Source: Tenodera sinensis
Lineage: Eukaryota > Arthropoda > Insecta > Mantodea > Mantidae
Assembly: GCA_030765045.1 (NCBI GenBank)
Contig: CM060966.1
Coordinates: 63,757,786 to 63,821,785 of the forward strand
Direction of reading: 5' to 3'
Length of the DNA stretch: 64,000 nucleotides
The position numbers and the translations under genes are program-made. The notes below the pieces were generated by a model. That model was given only the letters and a program-made list of their open reading frames with translations, ran no database searches and was not told where the DNA came from. Below are positions 1 to 12,454 of the stretch, in pieces. Position 1 is the stretch's first letter, and each line of letters opens with the position of its first letter.

Positions 1-950
1 ACGAGTTGTTCCTATCAAAACTAAACTGATCTCAGGCGTCTCTAAGCAGCCTCAGAAACGCTTTGAGACAGGTGTTACAAATATCTGAGAATTTCGAAAA
101 GTTCAGTGAAGTTGCTTCAAAGAAGCGAATTATCGCGAAACGAGTTCTTCGAATCCAAACTAAACTGTGCTCAGGCGTCTCTAGGGAGCCTCAGAAACGC
201 TTTGAGACAAGTGTTACAAATATCGGAGAATATCGAAAATTTGAATGAAGTTGCTTCAAAGCAGCGAATTATCGCGAACCAAGGAGTTGTTCGAATCTCA
301 ACTAAACCGTGCTCAGACGTCTCTAGGGACCCCCAGAGGCCCTTTGAAACAATAGTTACAAACATCAGAGAATATCGAAAATTTGGGTAAAGTTCCTCAA
401 AGAAGCGCATTAGGGCGAAACGAGTTGTTCGAATCCAAACTAAACTGTGCTCAGACGTCTCTATAGAGCCCCAGAGGCCCTTTGAAACAATAGTTAGAAG
501 CATAAGAGAATATCGAAAATTTGGGTGAAGTTGCTTCAAAGAAGCGAATTATGGCGAAACAACGAGTTTTTCGAATCCAAACTAAACTGATCTCAGACGT
601 CTCTAGGCAGCCTCAGAAACGCTTTGAGACAGGTGTTACAAATATCTGAGAATTTCGAAAATTTGAGTGAAGTTGCTTCAAAGAAGGGAATTATCGCGAA
701 ACGAGTTCTTCGAATCCAAACTAAACTGTGCTCAGGCGTCTCTAGGGAGCCTCAGAAAGGCTTTGAGACAAGTGTTACAAATATCGGAGAATATCGAAAA
801 TTTGAGTTAAGTTGCTTCAAAGAAGCGAATTATGGCGAAACGAGTTGTTTGAATCCAAACTAAACTGTGCTCAGGCGCCTCTAGGGAGCCTCAGAAGCGC
901 TTTGAGACAAGTGTTACAAATATCGTAGAATTTCGAAAATTTGAGTGAGT
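1..950. repeat. Satellite block A, copy 1 (left-truncated by the window)
   Basis: This run of about seven monomers, from the CCTATCAAAACTAAACTG monomer through the TCTCTATAGAGCCCC monomer to a GAAGGGAATT monomer, recurs in the same order near 5,640-6,590 (offset 5,639) and near 7,468-8,418. The copies differ by scattered substitutions, such as CCTATC here against CCAATC in the others. The match ends near 950, where this copy moves into a GAAAGAAAGATCTG monomer and the others do not. Conserved order of variant monomers shows segmental duplication rather than independent monomer turnover. The block probably continues to the left of the window. Confidence 0.82.
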
Positions 951-2029
951 TGCTTCAAAGAAGCGAATTATCGCGAAAGAAAGATCTGTTCGAATCGAAC
1001 CTAATCTGTGCTCAGGGGTGTTTAGGAAGCCTCAGAAAGACTTTGAGACAAGTGTTATAAATATCAGAGAATATCCAAAATTTGAGTGGAGTTGCTTGAT
1101 AGAAGCAAATTATGGCGAAACAACGATGTGTTCGGATCCAAACTAAACTATCCTCAGGCGTCTCTAGGGAGCCTCAGAAGCGCTTTGAGACAAGTGTTAC
1201 AAGTATCGGAGAATATCGAAAATTTCAATGAAGTTGCTTCTAAGAAGCGAATTATGGCGAAACGAGTTGTTTGAATCCAAACTAAACTGTGCTCACGCGT
1301 CTCTATGGAGCCTCAGAAGCGCTTTGAGGCAAGTGTTTCGAATATCGGAGAATATCGAAAATTTGAGTGAAGTTGCTTCAAAGAAGCGAATTATCGCGAA
1401 AGAAAGATCTGTTCAAATCGAACCTAATCTGTGCTCAGGGGTGTTTTGGAAGCCTCAGAAAGACTTTGAGACAAGTGTTATAAATATCAGAGAATATCCA
1501 AAATTTGAGTGGAGTTGCTTGATAGAAGCAAATTATGGCGAAACAACGAGGTGTTCGAATCCAAACTAAAATGTGCTCACGCGTCTCTATGGAGCCTCAG
1601 AAGCGCTCTGAGACAAGTGTTACAAATATCGGAGAATATCGAAAATTTGAGTGAAGTTGCTTCAAACAAGCGAATTATCGCGAAGCAACGAATTATTCGA
1701 ATCTAGACCGAACCGTGCTCAGACGTCTCTAGGGACCCCCAGAGGCCCTTTGAAACAATAGTTACAAACATCAGAGAATATCGAAAATTTGGGTGAAGTT
1801 GCTTCAAAGAAGCGAATTAGGGCGAAACGAGTTGTTCGAATCCAAACTAAACTGTGCTCAGACGTCTCTATAGAGCCCAAGAGGCCCTTTGAAACAATAC
1901 CTACAAGCACTAGAGAACATCGAAAGTTTGGGTGAAGTTGCTTCAAAGAAGCGAATTATGGCGAAACAACGAGTTGTTCGAATCAAAACTAAACTGATCT
2001 CGCGCGTCTCTAGGGAGGCTCAGGAGCGC

Positions 2030-5000
2030 TTTGAGACAAGTGTTAAAAGTATCGGAGAATAAGGAAAATTTCAATGAAGTTGCTTCTAAGAAGCGAATTA
2101 TGGCGAAACGAGTTGTTTGAATCCAAACTAAACTGATCTCAGGCGTCTCTAGGGAGCCTCAGATACGCCTTGAGGCAAGTGTTACGAATATCGGAGAATA
2201 TCGAAAATTTGAGTGAAGTTGCTTCAAAGAAGCGAATTATCGCGTAACAACGAGGTGTTCGAATCCAAAATAAACTTTGCTCTGGCGTCTCTAAGGACCC
2301 TAAAAAAAGCTTTGAGACAAGTGGTACAAATATCTGAGAATATCGATAATTTAAGTGAAGATGCTTCAAAGAAGCGAATTATCGCGAAAGAAAGATCTGT
2401 TCGAATCGAACCTAATCTGTGCTCAGGCGTCTGTAGGAAACCTCAGAAAGGCTTTGAGGCAAGTGTTATAAATATCAGAGAATATCCAAAATTTGAGTGG
2501 AGTTGCTTGATAGAAGCAAATTATGGCAAAACAACGAGGTGTTCGAATCCAAACTAAACTGTGTTCACGCGTCTCTACGGAGGCTCAGAAGCGCTCTGAG
2601 ACAAGTGTTACAAATATCGGAGAATATCGAAAATTTGACAGGTTGCTTCAAAGAAGCGAATTATCGCGAAGCAGCGAGTTGTTCGAATCTAGACCGAACC
2701 GTGCTCAGACGTCTCTAGGGACCCCCAGAGGCCCTTTGAAACAATAGTTACAAACATCAGAGAATATCGAAAATTTGGGTGAAGTTGCTTCAAAGAAGCG
2801 AATTAGGGCGAAACGAGTTGTTCGAATCCAAACTAAACTGTGCTCAGACGTCTCTATAGAGCCCCAGAGGCCCTTTGAACCAATACTTAAAAGCATTAGA
2901 GAATATCGAAAATTTGGGTGAAGTTGCTTGAAAGAAGCGAATTATGGCGAAAAATCGAGTTGTTCGAATCCAAATTAAACTGATCTCAGGCGTCTCTAGG
3001 CAGCCTCAGAAACGCTTTGAGACAGGTGTTACAAATATCTGTGAATTTCGAAAAGTTGAGTGAAGTTGCTTCAAAGAATCAAATTATCGCGAAACGAGTT
3101 CTTCGAATCCAAACTAAACTGTGCTCAGGCGTCTCTAGTGAGCCTCAGAAACGCTTTGAGACAGGTGTTACAAATATCTGAGAATTTCGAAAAGTTGAGT
3201 GAAGTTGCTTCAAAGAAGCGAATTATCGCGAAACAACGAGCTGTTCGAATCCAAAATAACTGTGCTCACGCCTCCCTAGGGAGCGTCAGAAGCGCTTTGA
3301 GACGAGTGTAAAAATATCTGAGAATATCGAAAATTTGAGTGAAGTTGCTTCAAAGAGGCGAATTATGGCGAAACAACGAGTTGTTCGAATCCAAACTAAA
3401 CTGATCTCAGGCGTCTCTAGGCAGCCTTAGAAACGCTTTGAGACAGGTGTTACAAATATCTGAGAATATCGAAAATTTGAATCAAGTTGCTTCAAAGAAG
3501 CGAATTATGGCGAAGCAACGAGGTGTTCCGATCCAAACTAAACTTTGTTTAGGCATCTCTAGGGAGCCCCAGAGGACGTTTGAAACAATAGTTACAAGCA
3601 TCTATGAATATAAAAAATTTGTGTGAAGTTGGATGAAAGAAGCGAATAATCGCGAAAGAACGTCCTGTTGGAATCCAACCTAAACTGTGCTCACGCCTCT
3701 GTAGGGAGCCTCAGAAGCGCTTGAAAAATGGTCTTACAAATATCGGAGAATATCGAAAACTTGAGTGAAGTTGCTTCAAACAAGCGAATTATGGCGAAAC
3801 AACGAGTTGTTCGAATCCAAACTAAACTGATCTCAGGCCTCTCTAGGCAGCCTCAGAAAAGCTTTGAGACAGGTGTTACAAATATCAGAGAATATCCAAA
3901 ATTTGAGTCGAGTTGCTTGATAGAAGCAAATTATGGCGAAACAACGAGGTGTTCGAATCCAAACTAAACTGTGCTCACGCGTCTCTATGGAGCCTCAGAA
4001 GCGCTTTGAGGCAAGTGTTTCGAATATCGGAGAATATCGAAAATTTGAGTGAATTTGCTTCAAAGAAGCTAATTATCGCGAAACAACGAGGTGTTCGAAT
4101 CCAAATTAAACTGTGCTGAGGCGTCTCTAGGGAGCCTCAGAAACCCTTTGAGACAAGTGTTACAAATATCGGAGAATATCGAAAATTTGAATGAAGTTGC
4201 TTCAAAGAAGCGAATCATCGCGAAACGAGTTCTTCGAATCCAAACTAAACTGTGCTCAGGCGTCTCTAGGGAGCCTTAGAAACGCTTTGAGACAAGTGTT
4301 ACAAATATCGGAGAATATCGAAAATTTGACTCAAGTTGCTTCAAAGAAGCGAATTATCGCGAACCAAGGAGTTGTTCGAATCTAAACTAAACTGTGCTCA
4401 GACGTCTCTAGTAACCCCCAGAGGCCCCCTGAAACAATAGTTACAAACATCAGAGAATATCGAAAATTTGGGTGAAGTTGCTTCAAAGAAGCACATTATC
4501 CCGAAGCAACGAGTTGTTCGAATCTAAACCAAACCGTGCTCAGACGTCTCTAGGGACCCCCAGAGGCCCTTTGAAACAATAGTTACAAACATCAGAGAAT
4601 ATCGAAAATTTGGGTGAAGTTGCTTCATAGAAGCGCATTAGGGCGAAACGAGTTGTTCGAATCCAAACTAAACTGTGCTCAGACGTCTCTATAGAGCCCC
4701 GGAGGCCCTTTGAAACAATACTTACAAGCATAAGAGAGTATCGAAAATTCTAATGAAGCTGCATCAAAGAAGCGAATTATCGCGAAAGAACGATCTGTTC
4801 GAATCGAACCTAATCCGTGCTCAGGCGTCTGTAGGAAGCCTCACAAAGGCTTTGAGACAAGTTTTACAAATATCTGAGAATATCGAAAATTTGAGTGGTT
4901 GCTTCAAAGAAGCGAATTATGGCGAAGCAACGAGTTGTTCCGATCCAAACTAAACTGTGTTTAGGCGTCTCTAGGGAGCCCCTGAGGACGTTTGAAACAA

Positions 5001-5127
5001 TAGTTACAAACATCAATGAATATAAAAAATTTGAGTGAAGTTGCTTCAAAGAAGCGAATAATCGCGAAACAACGAAGTGTTCGAATCCAAACTAAACTGT
5101 GCTCAGGCGTCTCTAGGGAGCCTTAGA
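2030..5127. repeat. About 3-kb satellite segment, copy 1 of a distant duplication
   Basis: The order of variant monomers here is repeated at about 12,455-15,112. The offset is about 10,421 up to roughly position 4,010 and 9,995 from roughly 4,430. The 426-bp change equals three 142-bp monomers, which are present here (about 4,060-4,485) and absent from the distal copy. Shared rare markers include the CTGTTGGAATCC-type monomer, the AATAACTGTGCTCACGCC monomer near 3,255 and the GGAGCCCCTGAGGACG monomer near 4,975. The two copies differ by scattered substitutions, so the duplication is not the newest event in the array. Confidence 0.85.
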
Positions 5128-5179
5128 AGCGGTTTGAGACAAGTGTTACAAGTATCGGAGAATATCGAAAATTTGAGTG

Positions 5180-8100
5180 TAGTTGCTCCAAAGAAGCGAA
5201 TTATCGGGTAACAACGAGGTGTTCGAATTCAAATTAAACTTTGCTCAGGCGTCTCTAGGGACCCTCAAAAACGCTTTGAGACAAGTGGTACAAATATCTG
5301 AGTATATCGAAAATTCTAATGAAGCTGCATCAGAGAAGCGAATTATCGCGAAAGAACAATCTGTTCGAATCGAACCTAATCTGTGCTCTGGCGTCTGTAG
5401 GAATCCTCAGAAGGGCTTTGAGACAAGTGTTATAAATATAAGAGAATATCCAAAATTTGAGTGGAGTTGCTTGATAGAAGCAAATTATGGCGAAACAACG
5501 AGGTGATCGAATCCAAACTAAACTGTGCTCACGCGTCTCTAGGGAGCCTCAGAAGCGCTCTGAGACAAGTGTTAGAAATATTGGAGAATATCGAAAATTT
5601 TACTGAAGTTGCTTCAAAGAAACGAATTATGGCGAAACAACGAGTTGTTCCAATCAAAACTAAACTGATCTCAGGCGTCTCTAAGCAGCCTCAGAAACGC
5701 TTTGAGACAGGTGTTACAAATATCTGAGAATTTCGAAAAGTTGAGTGAAGTTGCTTCAAAGAAGCGAATTATCGCGAAACGAGTTCTTCGAATCCAAACT
5801 AAACTGTGCTCAGGCGTCTCTAGGGAGCCTCAGAAACGCTTTGAGACAAGTGTTACAAATATCGGAGAATATCGAAAATTTGAATGAAGTTGCTTCAAAG
5901 AAGCGAATTATCGCGAACCAAGGAGTTGTTCGAATCCCAACTAAACCATGCTCAGACGTCTCTAGGGACCCCCAGAGGCCCTTTGAAACAATAGTTACAA
6001 ACATCAGAGAATATCGAAAATTTGGGTGAAGTTGCCTCAAAGAAGCGCATTAGGGCGAAACGAGTTGTTCGAATCCAAACTAAACTGTGCTCAGACGTCT
6101 CTATAGAGCCCCAGAGGCCCTTTGAAACAATACTTAGAAGCATAAGAGAATATCGAAAATTTGGGTGAAGTTGCTTCAAAGAAGCGAATTATGGCGAAAC
6201 AACGAGTTTTTCGAATCCAAACTAAACTGATCTCAGACGTCTCTAGGCAGCCTCAGAAACGCTTTGAGACAGGTGTTACAAATATCTGGGAATTTCGAAA
6301 ATTTGAGTGAAGTTGCTTCAAAGAAGGGAATTATCGCGAAACGAGTTCTTCGAATCCAAAATAAACTGTGCTCAGGCGGCTCAAGGGAGCCTCAGAAAGG
6401 CTTTGAGACAAGTGTTACAAATATCGGAGAATATCGAAAATTTGAGTGAAGTTGCTTCAAAGAAGCGAATTATGGCGAAACGAGTTGTTTGAATCCAAAC
6501 CAAACTGTGCTCAGGCGCCTCTAGGGAGCCTCAGAAGCGCTTTGAGACAAGTGTTACAAATATCGTAGAATTTCGAAAATTTGAGTGAAGTTGCTTCAAA
6601 GAAGCGAATTATCACGAAATGAGTTCTTCGAATCCAAACTAAACTGTGGTCAGGCGTCTCTAGGGAGCCTCAGATACGCCTTGAGGCAAGTGTTAGGAAT
6701 ATCGGAGAATATCGAAAATTTGAGTGAAGTTGCTTCAAAGAAGCGAATTATCGCGAAACAACGATGTGTTCGAATCCAAACTAAACTATGCTCAGGCGTC
6801 TCTAGGGAGCCTCAGAAGCGCTTTGAGACAAGTGTTACAAGTATCGGAGAATATCGAAAATTTCAATGAAGTTGCTTCTAAGAAGCGAATTATGGCGAAA
6901 CGAGTTGTTTGAATCCAAACTAAACTGATCTCAGGCGTCTCTAGGGAGCCTCAATTACGCCTTGAGGCAAGTGTTAGGAATATCGGAGAATATCGAAAAT
7001 TTGAGTGAAGTTGCTCCAAAGAAGCGAATTATCGGGTAACAACGAGGTGTTTGAATTCAAATTAAACTTTGCTCAGGCGTCTCTAGGGACCCTCAAAAAC
7101 GCTTTGAGACAAGTGGTACAAATATCTGAGAATATCGAAAATTCTAATGAAGCTGCATCAGAGAAGCGAATTATCGCGAAAGAACAATCTGTTCGAATCG
7201 AACCTAATCTGTGCTCTGGCGTCTGTAGGAATCCTCAGAAGGGCTTTGAGACAAGTGTTATAAATATAAGAGAATATCCAAAATTTGAGTGGAGTTGCTT
7301 GATAGAAGCAAATTATGGCGAAACAACGAGGTGTTCGAATCCAAACTAAACTGTGCTCACGCGTCTCTAGGGAGCCTCAGAAGCGCTCTGAGACAAGTGT
7401 TACAAATATTGGAGAATATCGAAAATTTGACTGAAGTTGCTTCAAAGAAACGAATTATGGCGAAACAACGAGTTGTTCCAATCAAAACTAAACTGATCTC
7501 AGGCGTCTCTAAGCAGCCTCAGAAACGCTTTGAGACAGGTGTTACAAATATCTGAGAATTTCGAAAAGTTGAGTGAAGTTGCTTCAAAGAAGCGAATTAT
7601 CGCGAAACGAGTTCTTCGAATCCAAACTAAACTGTGCTCAGGCGTCTCTAGGGAGCCTCAGAAACGCTTTGAGACAAGTGTTACAAATATCGGAGAATAT
7701 CGAAAATTTGAATGAAGTTGCTTCAAAGAAGCGAATTATCGCGAACCAAGGAGTTGTTCGAATCACAACTAAACCATGCTCAGACGTCTCTAGGGACCCC
7801 CAGAGGCCCTTTGAAACAATAGTTACAAACATCAGAGAATATCGAAAATTTGGGTGAAGTTGCCTCAAAGAAGCGCATTAGGGCGAAACGAGTTGTTCGA
7901 ATCCAAACTAAACTGTGCTCAGACGTCTCTATAGAGCCCCAGAGGCCCTTTGAAACAATACTTAGAAGCATAAGAGAATATCGAAAATTTGGGTGAAGTT
8001 GCTTCAAAGAAGCGAATTATGGCGAAACAACGAGTTTTTCGAATCCAAACTAAACTGATCTCAGACGTCTCTAGGCAGCCTCAGAAACGCTTTGAGACAG

Positions 8101-8663
8101 GTGTTACAAATATCTGGGAATTTCGAAAATTTGAGTGAAGTTGCTTCAAAGAAGGGAATTATCGCGAAACGAGTTCTTCGAATCCAAACTAAACTGTGCT
8201 CAGGCGGCTCAAGGGAGCCTCAGAAAGGCTTTGAGACAAGTGTTACAAATATCGGAGAATATCGAAAATTTGAGTGAAGTTGCTTCAAAGAAGCGAATAA
8301 TGGCGAAACGAGTTGTTTGAATCCAAAACAAACTGTGCTCAGGCGCCTCTAGGGAGCCTCAGAAGCGCTTTGAGACAAGTGTTACAAATATCGTAGAATT
8401 TCGAAAATTTGAGTGAAGTTGCTTCAAAGAAGCGAATTATCACGAAATGAGTTCTTCGAATCCAAACTAAACTGTGGTCAGGCGTCTCTAGGGAGCCTCA
8501 GATACGCCTTGAGGCAAGTGTTAGGAATATCGGAGAAAATCGAAAATTTGAGTGAAGTTGCTTCAAAGAAGCGAATTATCGCGAAACAACGATGTGTTCG
8601 AATCCAAACTAAACTATGCTCAGGCGTCTCTAGGGAGCCTCAGAAGCGCTTTGAGACAAGTGT
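5180..8663. repeat. Higher-order repeat with 1,828-bp period, two near-identical copies
   Basis: Corresponding landmarks recur at exactly +1,828 bp across the block (5,461/7,289, 5,702/7,530, 5,952/7,780, 6,264/8,092, 6,585/8,413). Copy 1 runs from about 5,180 and copy 2 from about 7,008. They stay aligned to about 6,835 and 8,663, where copy 2 switches to a TTATAAATATCAGAG monomer. The period fits 13 monomers, for example seven of 142 bp and six of 139 bp. By eye the copies differ at only a few positions, such as GAATCCCAAC against GAATCACAAC, so the duplication is recent relative to monomer divergence. Unequal crossover is the simplest explanation. Confidence 0.9.
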
Positions 8664-9429
8664 TATAAATATCAGAGAATATACAAAATTTGAGTGGAGT
8701 TGCTTGATAGGAGCAAATTATGGCGAAACAACGAGGTGTTCGAATCCAAACTAAAATGTGCTCACGCGTCTCTATGGAGCCTCAGAAGCGCTCTGAGACA
8801 AGTGTTACAAATATCGGAGAATATCGAAAATTTGAGTGAAGTTGCTTCAAAGAAGCGAATTATCGCGAAGCAACGAGTTATTCGAATCTAGACCGAACCG
8901 TGCTCAGACGTCTCTAGGGACCCCCAGAGGCCCTTTGAAACAATAGTTACAAACATCAGAGAATATCGAAAATTTGGGTGAAGTTGCTTCAAAGAAGCGA
9001 ATTATCGCGAAAGAAAGATATGTTCGAATCGAACCTAATCTGTGCTCAGGCGTGTTTAGGAAGCCTCAGAAAGACTTTGAGACAAGTGTTATAAATATCA
9101 GAGAATATACAAAATTTGAGTGGAGTTGCTTGATAGGAGCAAATTATGGCGAAACAACGAGGTGTTCGAATCCAAACTAAAATGTGCTCACGCGTCTCTA
9201 TGGAGCCTCAGAAGCGCTCTGAGACAAGTGTTACAAATATCGGAGAATATCGAAAATTTGAGTGAAGTTGCTTCAAAGAAGCGAATTATCGCGAAGCAAC
9301 GAGTTATTCGAATCTAGACCGAACCGTGCTCAGACGTCTCTAGGGACCCCCAGAGGCCCTTTGAAACAATAGTTACAAACATCAGAGAATATCGAAAATT
9401 TGGGTGAAGTTGCTTCAAAGAAGCGAATT
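8660..9429. repeat. Local tandem duplication of a three-monomer unit (426 bp)
   Basis: The sequence at about 8,660-9,003 is repeated at about 9,086-9,429 with an offset of 426 bp, exactly three 142-bp monomers. Both copies carry the same unusual variants: GAGAATATACAAAATTTGAG, a GATAGGAGCAAATT segment and a CGAATCTAGACCGAACCG segment. The copies separate at the right end, where the first continues to GAATTATCGCGAAAGAAAG and the second to GAATTAGGGCG. This is a small and apparently recent unequal exchange. Confidence 0.85.
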
Positions 9430-11084
9430 AGGGCGAAACGAGTTGTTCGAATCCAAATTAAACTGTGCTCAGACGTCTCTATAGAGCCCAAGAGGCCCTT
9501 TGAAACAATACTTACAAGCACTAGAGAACATCGAAAGTTTGGGTGAAGTTGCTTCAAAGAAGCGAATTATGGCGAAACAACGAGTTGTTCGAATCAAAAT
9601 TAAACTGATCTCAAGCGTCTCTAGGGAGGCTCAGGAGCGCTTTAAGACAAGTGTTACAAATATCGGAGAATATCGAAAATTTGACTGAAGTTGCTTCAAA
9701 GAAGCGAATTATCGCGAACCAAGGAGTTGTTCGAATCTAAACTAAACCGTGCTCAGACGTCTCTAGGGACCCCCAGAGGCCCTTTGAAACAAGAGTTACA
9801 AACATCAGAGAATATCGAAAACTTGGCTGAAGTTGCTTCAAAGAAGCGAATTAGGGCGAAACGAGTTGTTCGAATCCAATCTAAACTGTGCTCAGACATC
9901 TCTATAGGGCCCCAGAGGCCCTTTGAAAGAATACTTACAAGCATAAGAGAATATCGAAAAATTGGGTTAAGTTGCTTCAAAGAAGCGAATTATCGCGAAA
10001 CGAGTTCTTCGAATCCAAACTAAACTGTGCTCACGCGTCTCTACGGAGCCTCAGAAGCGCTCTGAGACAAGTGTTACAAATATCGGAGAATATCGAAAAT
10101 TTGACTGAAGTTGCCTCAAAGATGCGAATTATCGCGAAACAAGTTCTTCGATTCCAAACTAAACTGTGCTCAGGCGTCTCTAGGGAGCCTCAGATACGCT
10201 TTGAGGCAAGTGTTTCGAATATCGGAGAATATCGAAAATATGAGTGAAGTTGCTTCAAAGAAGCGAATTATCGCGAAAGAACGATCTGTTCGAATTGAAC
10301 CTAATCTGTGCTCAGGCGTTTGTAGGAAGCCTCAGAAACGCTTTGAGACAAGTGGTACAAATATCTGAGAATATCGAAAATTTTAATGAAGTTGCTTCAA
10401 AGATGCGAATTATCGGGAAACAACGAGGTGTTCGAATCCAAACTAAACTGTGCTCAGGCGTCTCTAGGGAGCTTCAGAAGCGCTTTGAGACAATTGTTAC
10501 AAATATCTGAGAATATCGAAAATTTGAGTGAAATTGCTTCAAAGAAGCGAATTATGGCGAAACAACGAGTTGTCCGAATCAAACTAAACTGATCTCAGGC
10601 GTCTCTAGAGAGCCTCAGATACGCTTTGAGGCAAGTGTTACGAATATCGGAGAATATCGAAAATTTGAGTGAAATTGCTTCAAAGAAGCGAATTATCGCG
10701 AAACGAGTTCTTCGAATCCAAACTAAACTGTGCTCAGGCGTATCTAGGGAGCCTTAGAAACGCTTTGAGACAAGTGTTACAAATATCGGAGAATATCGCT
10801 ATTTTGAATGAAGTTGCTTCAAAGAAGCGAATTATCGCGTAACAACGAGGTGTTCGAATCCAAATTAAACTTTGCTCAGGCGTCACTAGGGACCCTGAAA
10901 AACGCTTAGAGACAAGTGTTACAAATATCTGAGAATATCGAAAATTTGAGTGAAGTTGCTTCAAAGAAGCGAATTATCGCGAAAGAACGATCTGTTCGAA
11001 TCGAACCTAATCTGTGCTCAGGCGTCTGTAGGAAGCCTCAGAAAGCCTTTGAGACAAGTGTTATAAATATCAGAGAATATCCAA

Positions 11085-11490
11085 AATTTGGGAAGTTGCT
11101 TGAAAGAAGCGAATTATGGCGAAAAAACGAGTTGTTCGAATCCAAATTAAACTGATCTCAGGCGTCTCTAGGCAGCCTCAGAAACGGTTTGAGACAGGTG
11201 TTACAAATATCGGAGAATTTCGAAAAGTTGAGTGAAGTTGCTTCAAAGAAGCGAATTAACGCGAAACGAGTTCTTCGAATCCAAACTAAACTGTGCTCAG
11301 CCGTCTCTAGGGAGCCTGAGAAACGCTTTGTGACAAGTGTTACAAATATCGGAGAATATCGAAAATTTGAATGAAGTTGCTTCAAAGAAGCGAATTATCG
11401 CGAAAGAACTTCCTGTTCGAATCCAAACGAAACTGATCTCAGGCGTCTCTAGGGAGCCTCAGGAACGCATTGAGACAAGTGTTACAAATA
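11085..11490. repeat. Three-monomer satellite block shared with 18,128-18,533
   Basis: This segment recurs 7,043 bp downstream. Distinctive shared features are the shortened TTTGGGAAGTTGCTTGAAAG joint, which lacks the usual GTG triplet, an AATTAACGCGAAACG segment, CTCAGCCGTC with CTTTGTGACAAG, and a GAACTTCCTGTTCG monomer. The copies differ at isolated bases such as TTCGAATCC against TTCGGATCC. Upstream and downstream monomers differ in class, so the copied unit is about 0.4 kb. Confidence 0.8.
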
Positions 11491-12454
11491 TCTGAGAATT
11501 TCGAAAATTTGAGTGAAGTTGCTTCAAAGAAGCGAATTATCGCGAAACGAGTTCTTCGAATCCAAACTAAACTGTGCTCTGGCGTCTCTAGGGAGCCTCA
11601 GAAAGGCTTTGAGACAAGTGATACAAATATCGGAGAATATCGATAATTCGAGTGAAGTTGCTTCAAAGAAGCGAATTATCGCGAAACAACGAGTTGTTCG
11701 AATCCAAACTAAACTGATGTCAGGCGTCGCTAGGCAGCCTTAGAAACTCTTTGAGACAGGTGTTACAAATATCTGAGAATATCGAAAATTTCAATGAAGT
11801 TGCTTCAAAGAAGCGAATTATCGCGAAACAACGAGGTGTTCGAAACCAAACTAAACTGTGCTCAGGCGTCTGTAGGGAGCCTCAGAAGCGCTTTGAGACA
11901 AGTGTTACAAATATCGTAGAATTTCGAAAATTTGAGTGAAGTTGCTTCAAAGAAACGAATTATCGCGAAACGAGTTCTTCGAATCCAAACTAAACTGTGC
12001 TCAGGCGTCTCTAGGGAGCCTCAGAAACGCTTTGAGACAAGTGTTACAAATATCGGAGAATATCGAAAATTTCAATGAAGTTGGTTCAAAGAAGCGAATT
12101 ATCGCGAAACGAGTTCTTCGAATCTAAACTAAACTGTGCTCAGGCGTCTCTAGGGAGCCTCAGAAACGCTTTGAGACAAGTGTTACAAATATCGGAGAAT
12201 ATCGAAAATTTGAATGAAGTTGCTTCAAAGAAGCGAATTATCGCGAAACAACGAGTTGTTCGAATCCAAACTAAACTGATCTCAGGCGTCTCTAGGCAGC
12301 CTCAGAAACGCTTTGAGACAAGTGTTACAAATATCGTAGAATATCGAAAATTTGAGTGAAGTTGCTTCAAAGGTGCGAATTATCGTGAAACAACGAGGTG
12401 TTCGAATCCAAACTAAACAATGCTCAAGCGTCTCTAGGGAGCCTCAGAAGCGCT

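Noticed and set aside
2213..2557. The 60-114-codon frames in the satellite with recurring peptides such as ASKKRIIAK.
   Set aside because: Monomers of 142 and 139 bp are both 1 modulo 3, so the frame changes at every monomer and stops cut each frame within about 2.4 monomers. The same DNA gives frames on both strands. There is no sign of selection for coding.
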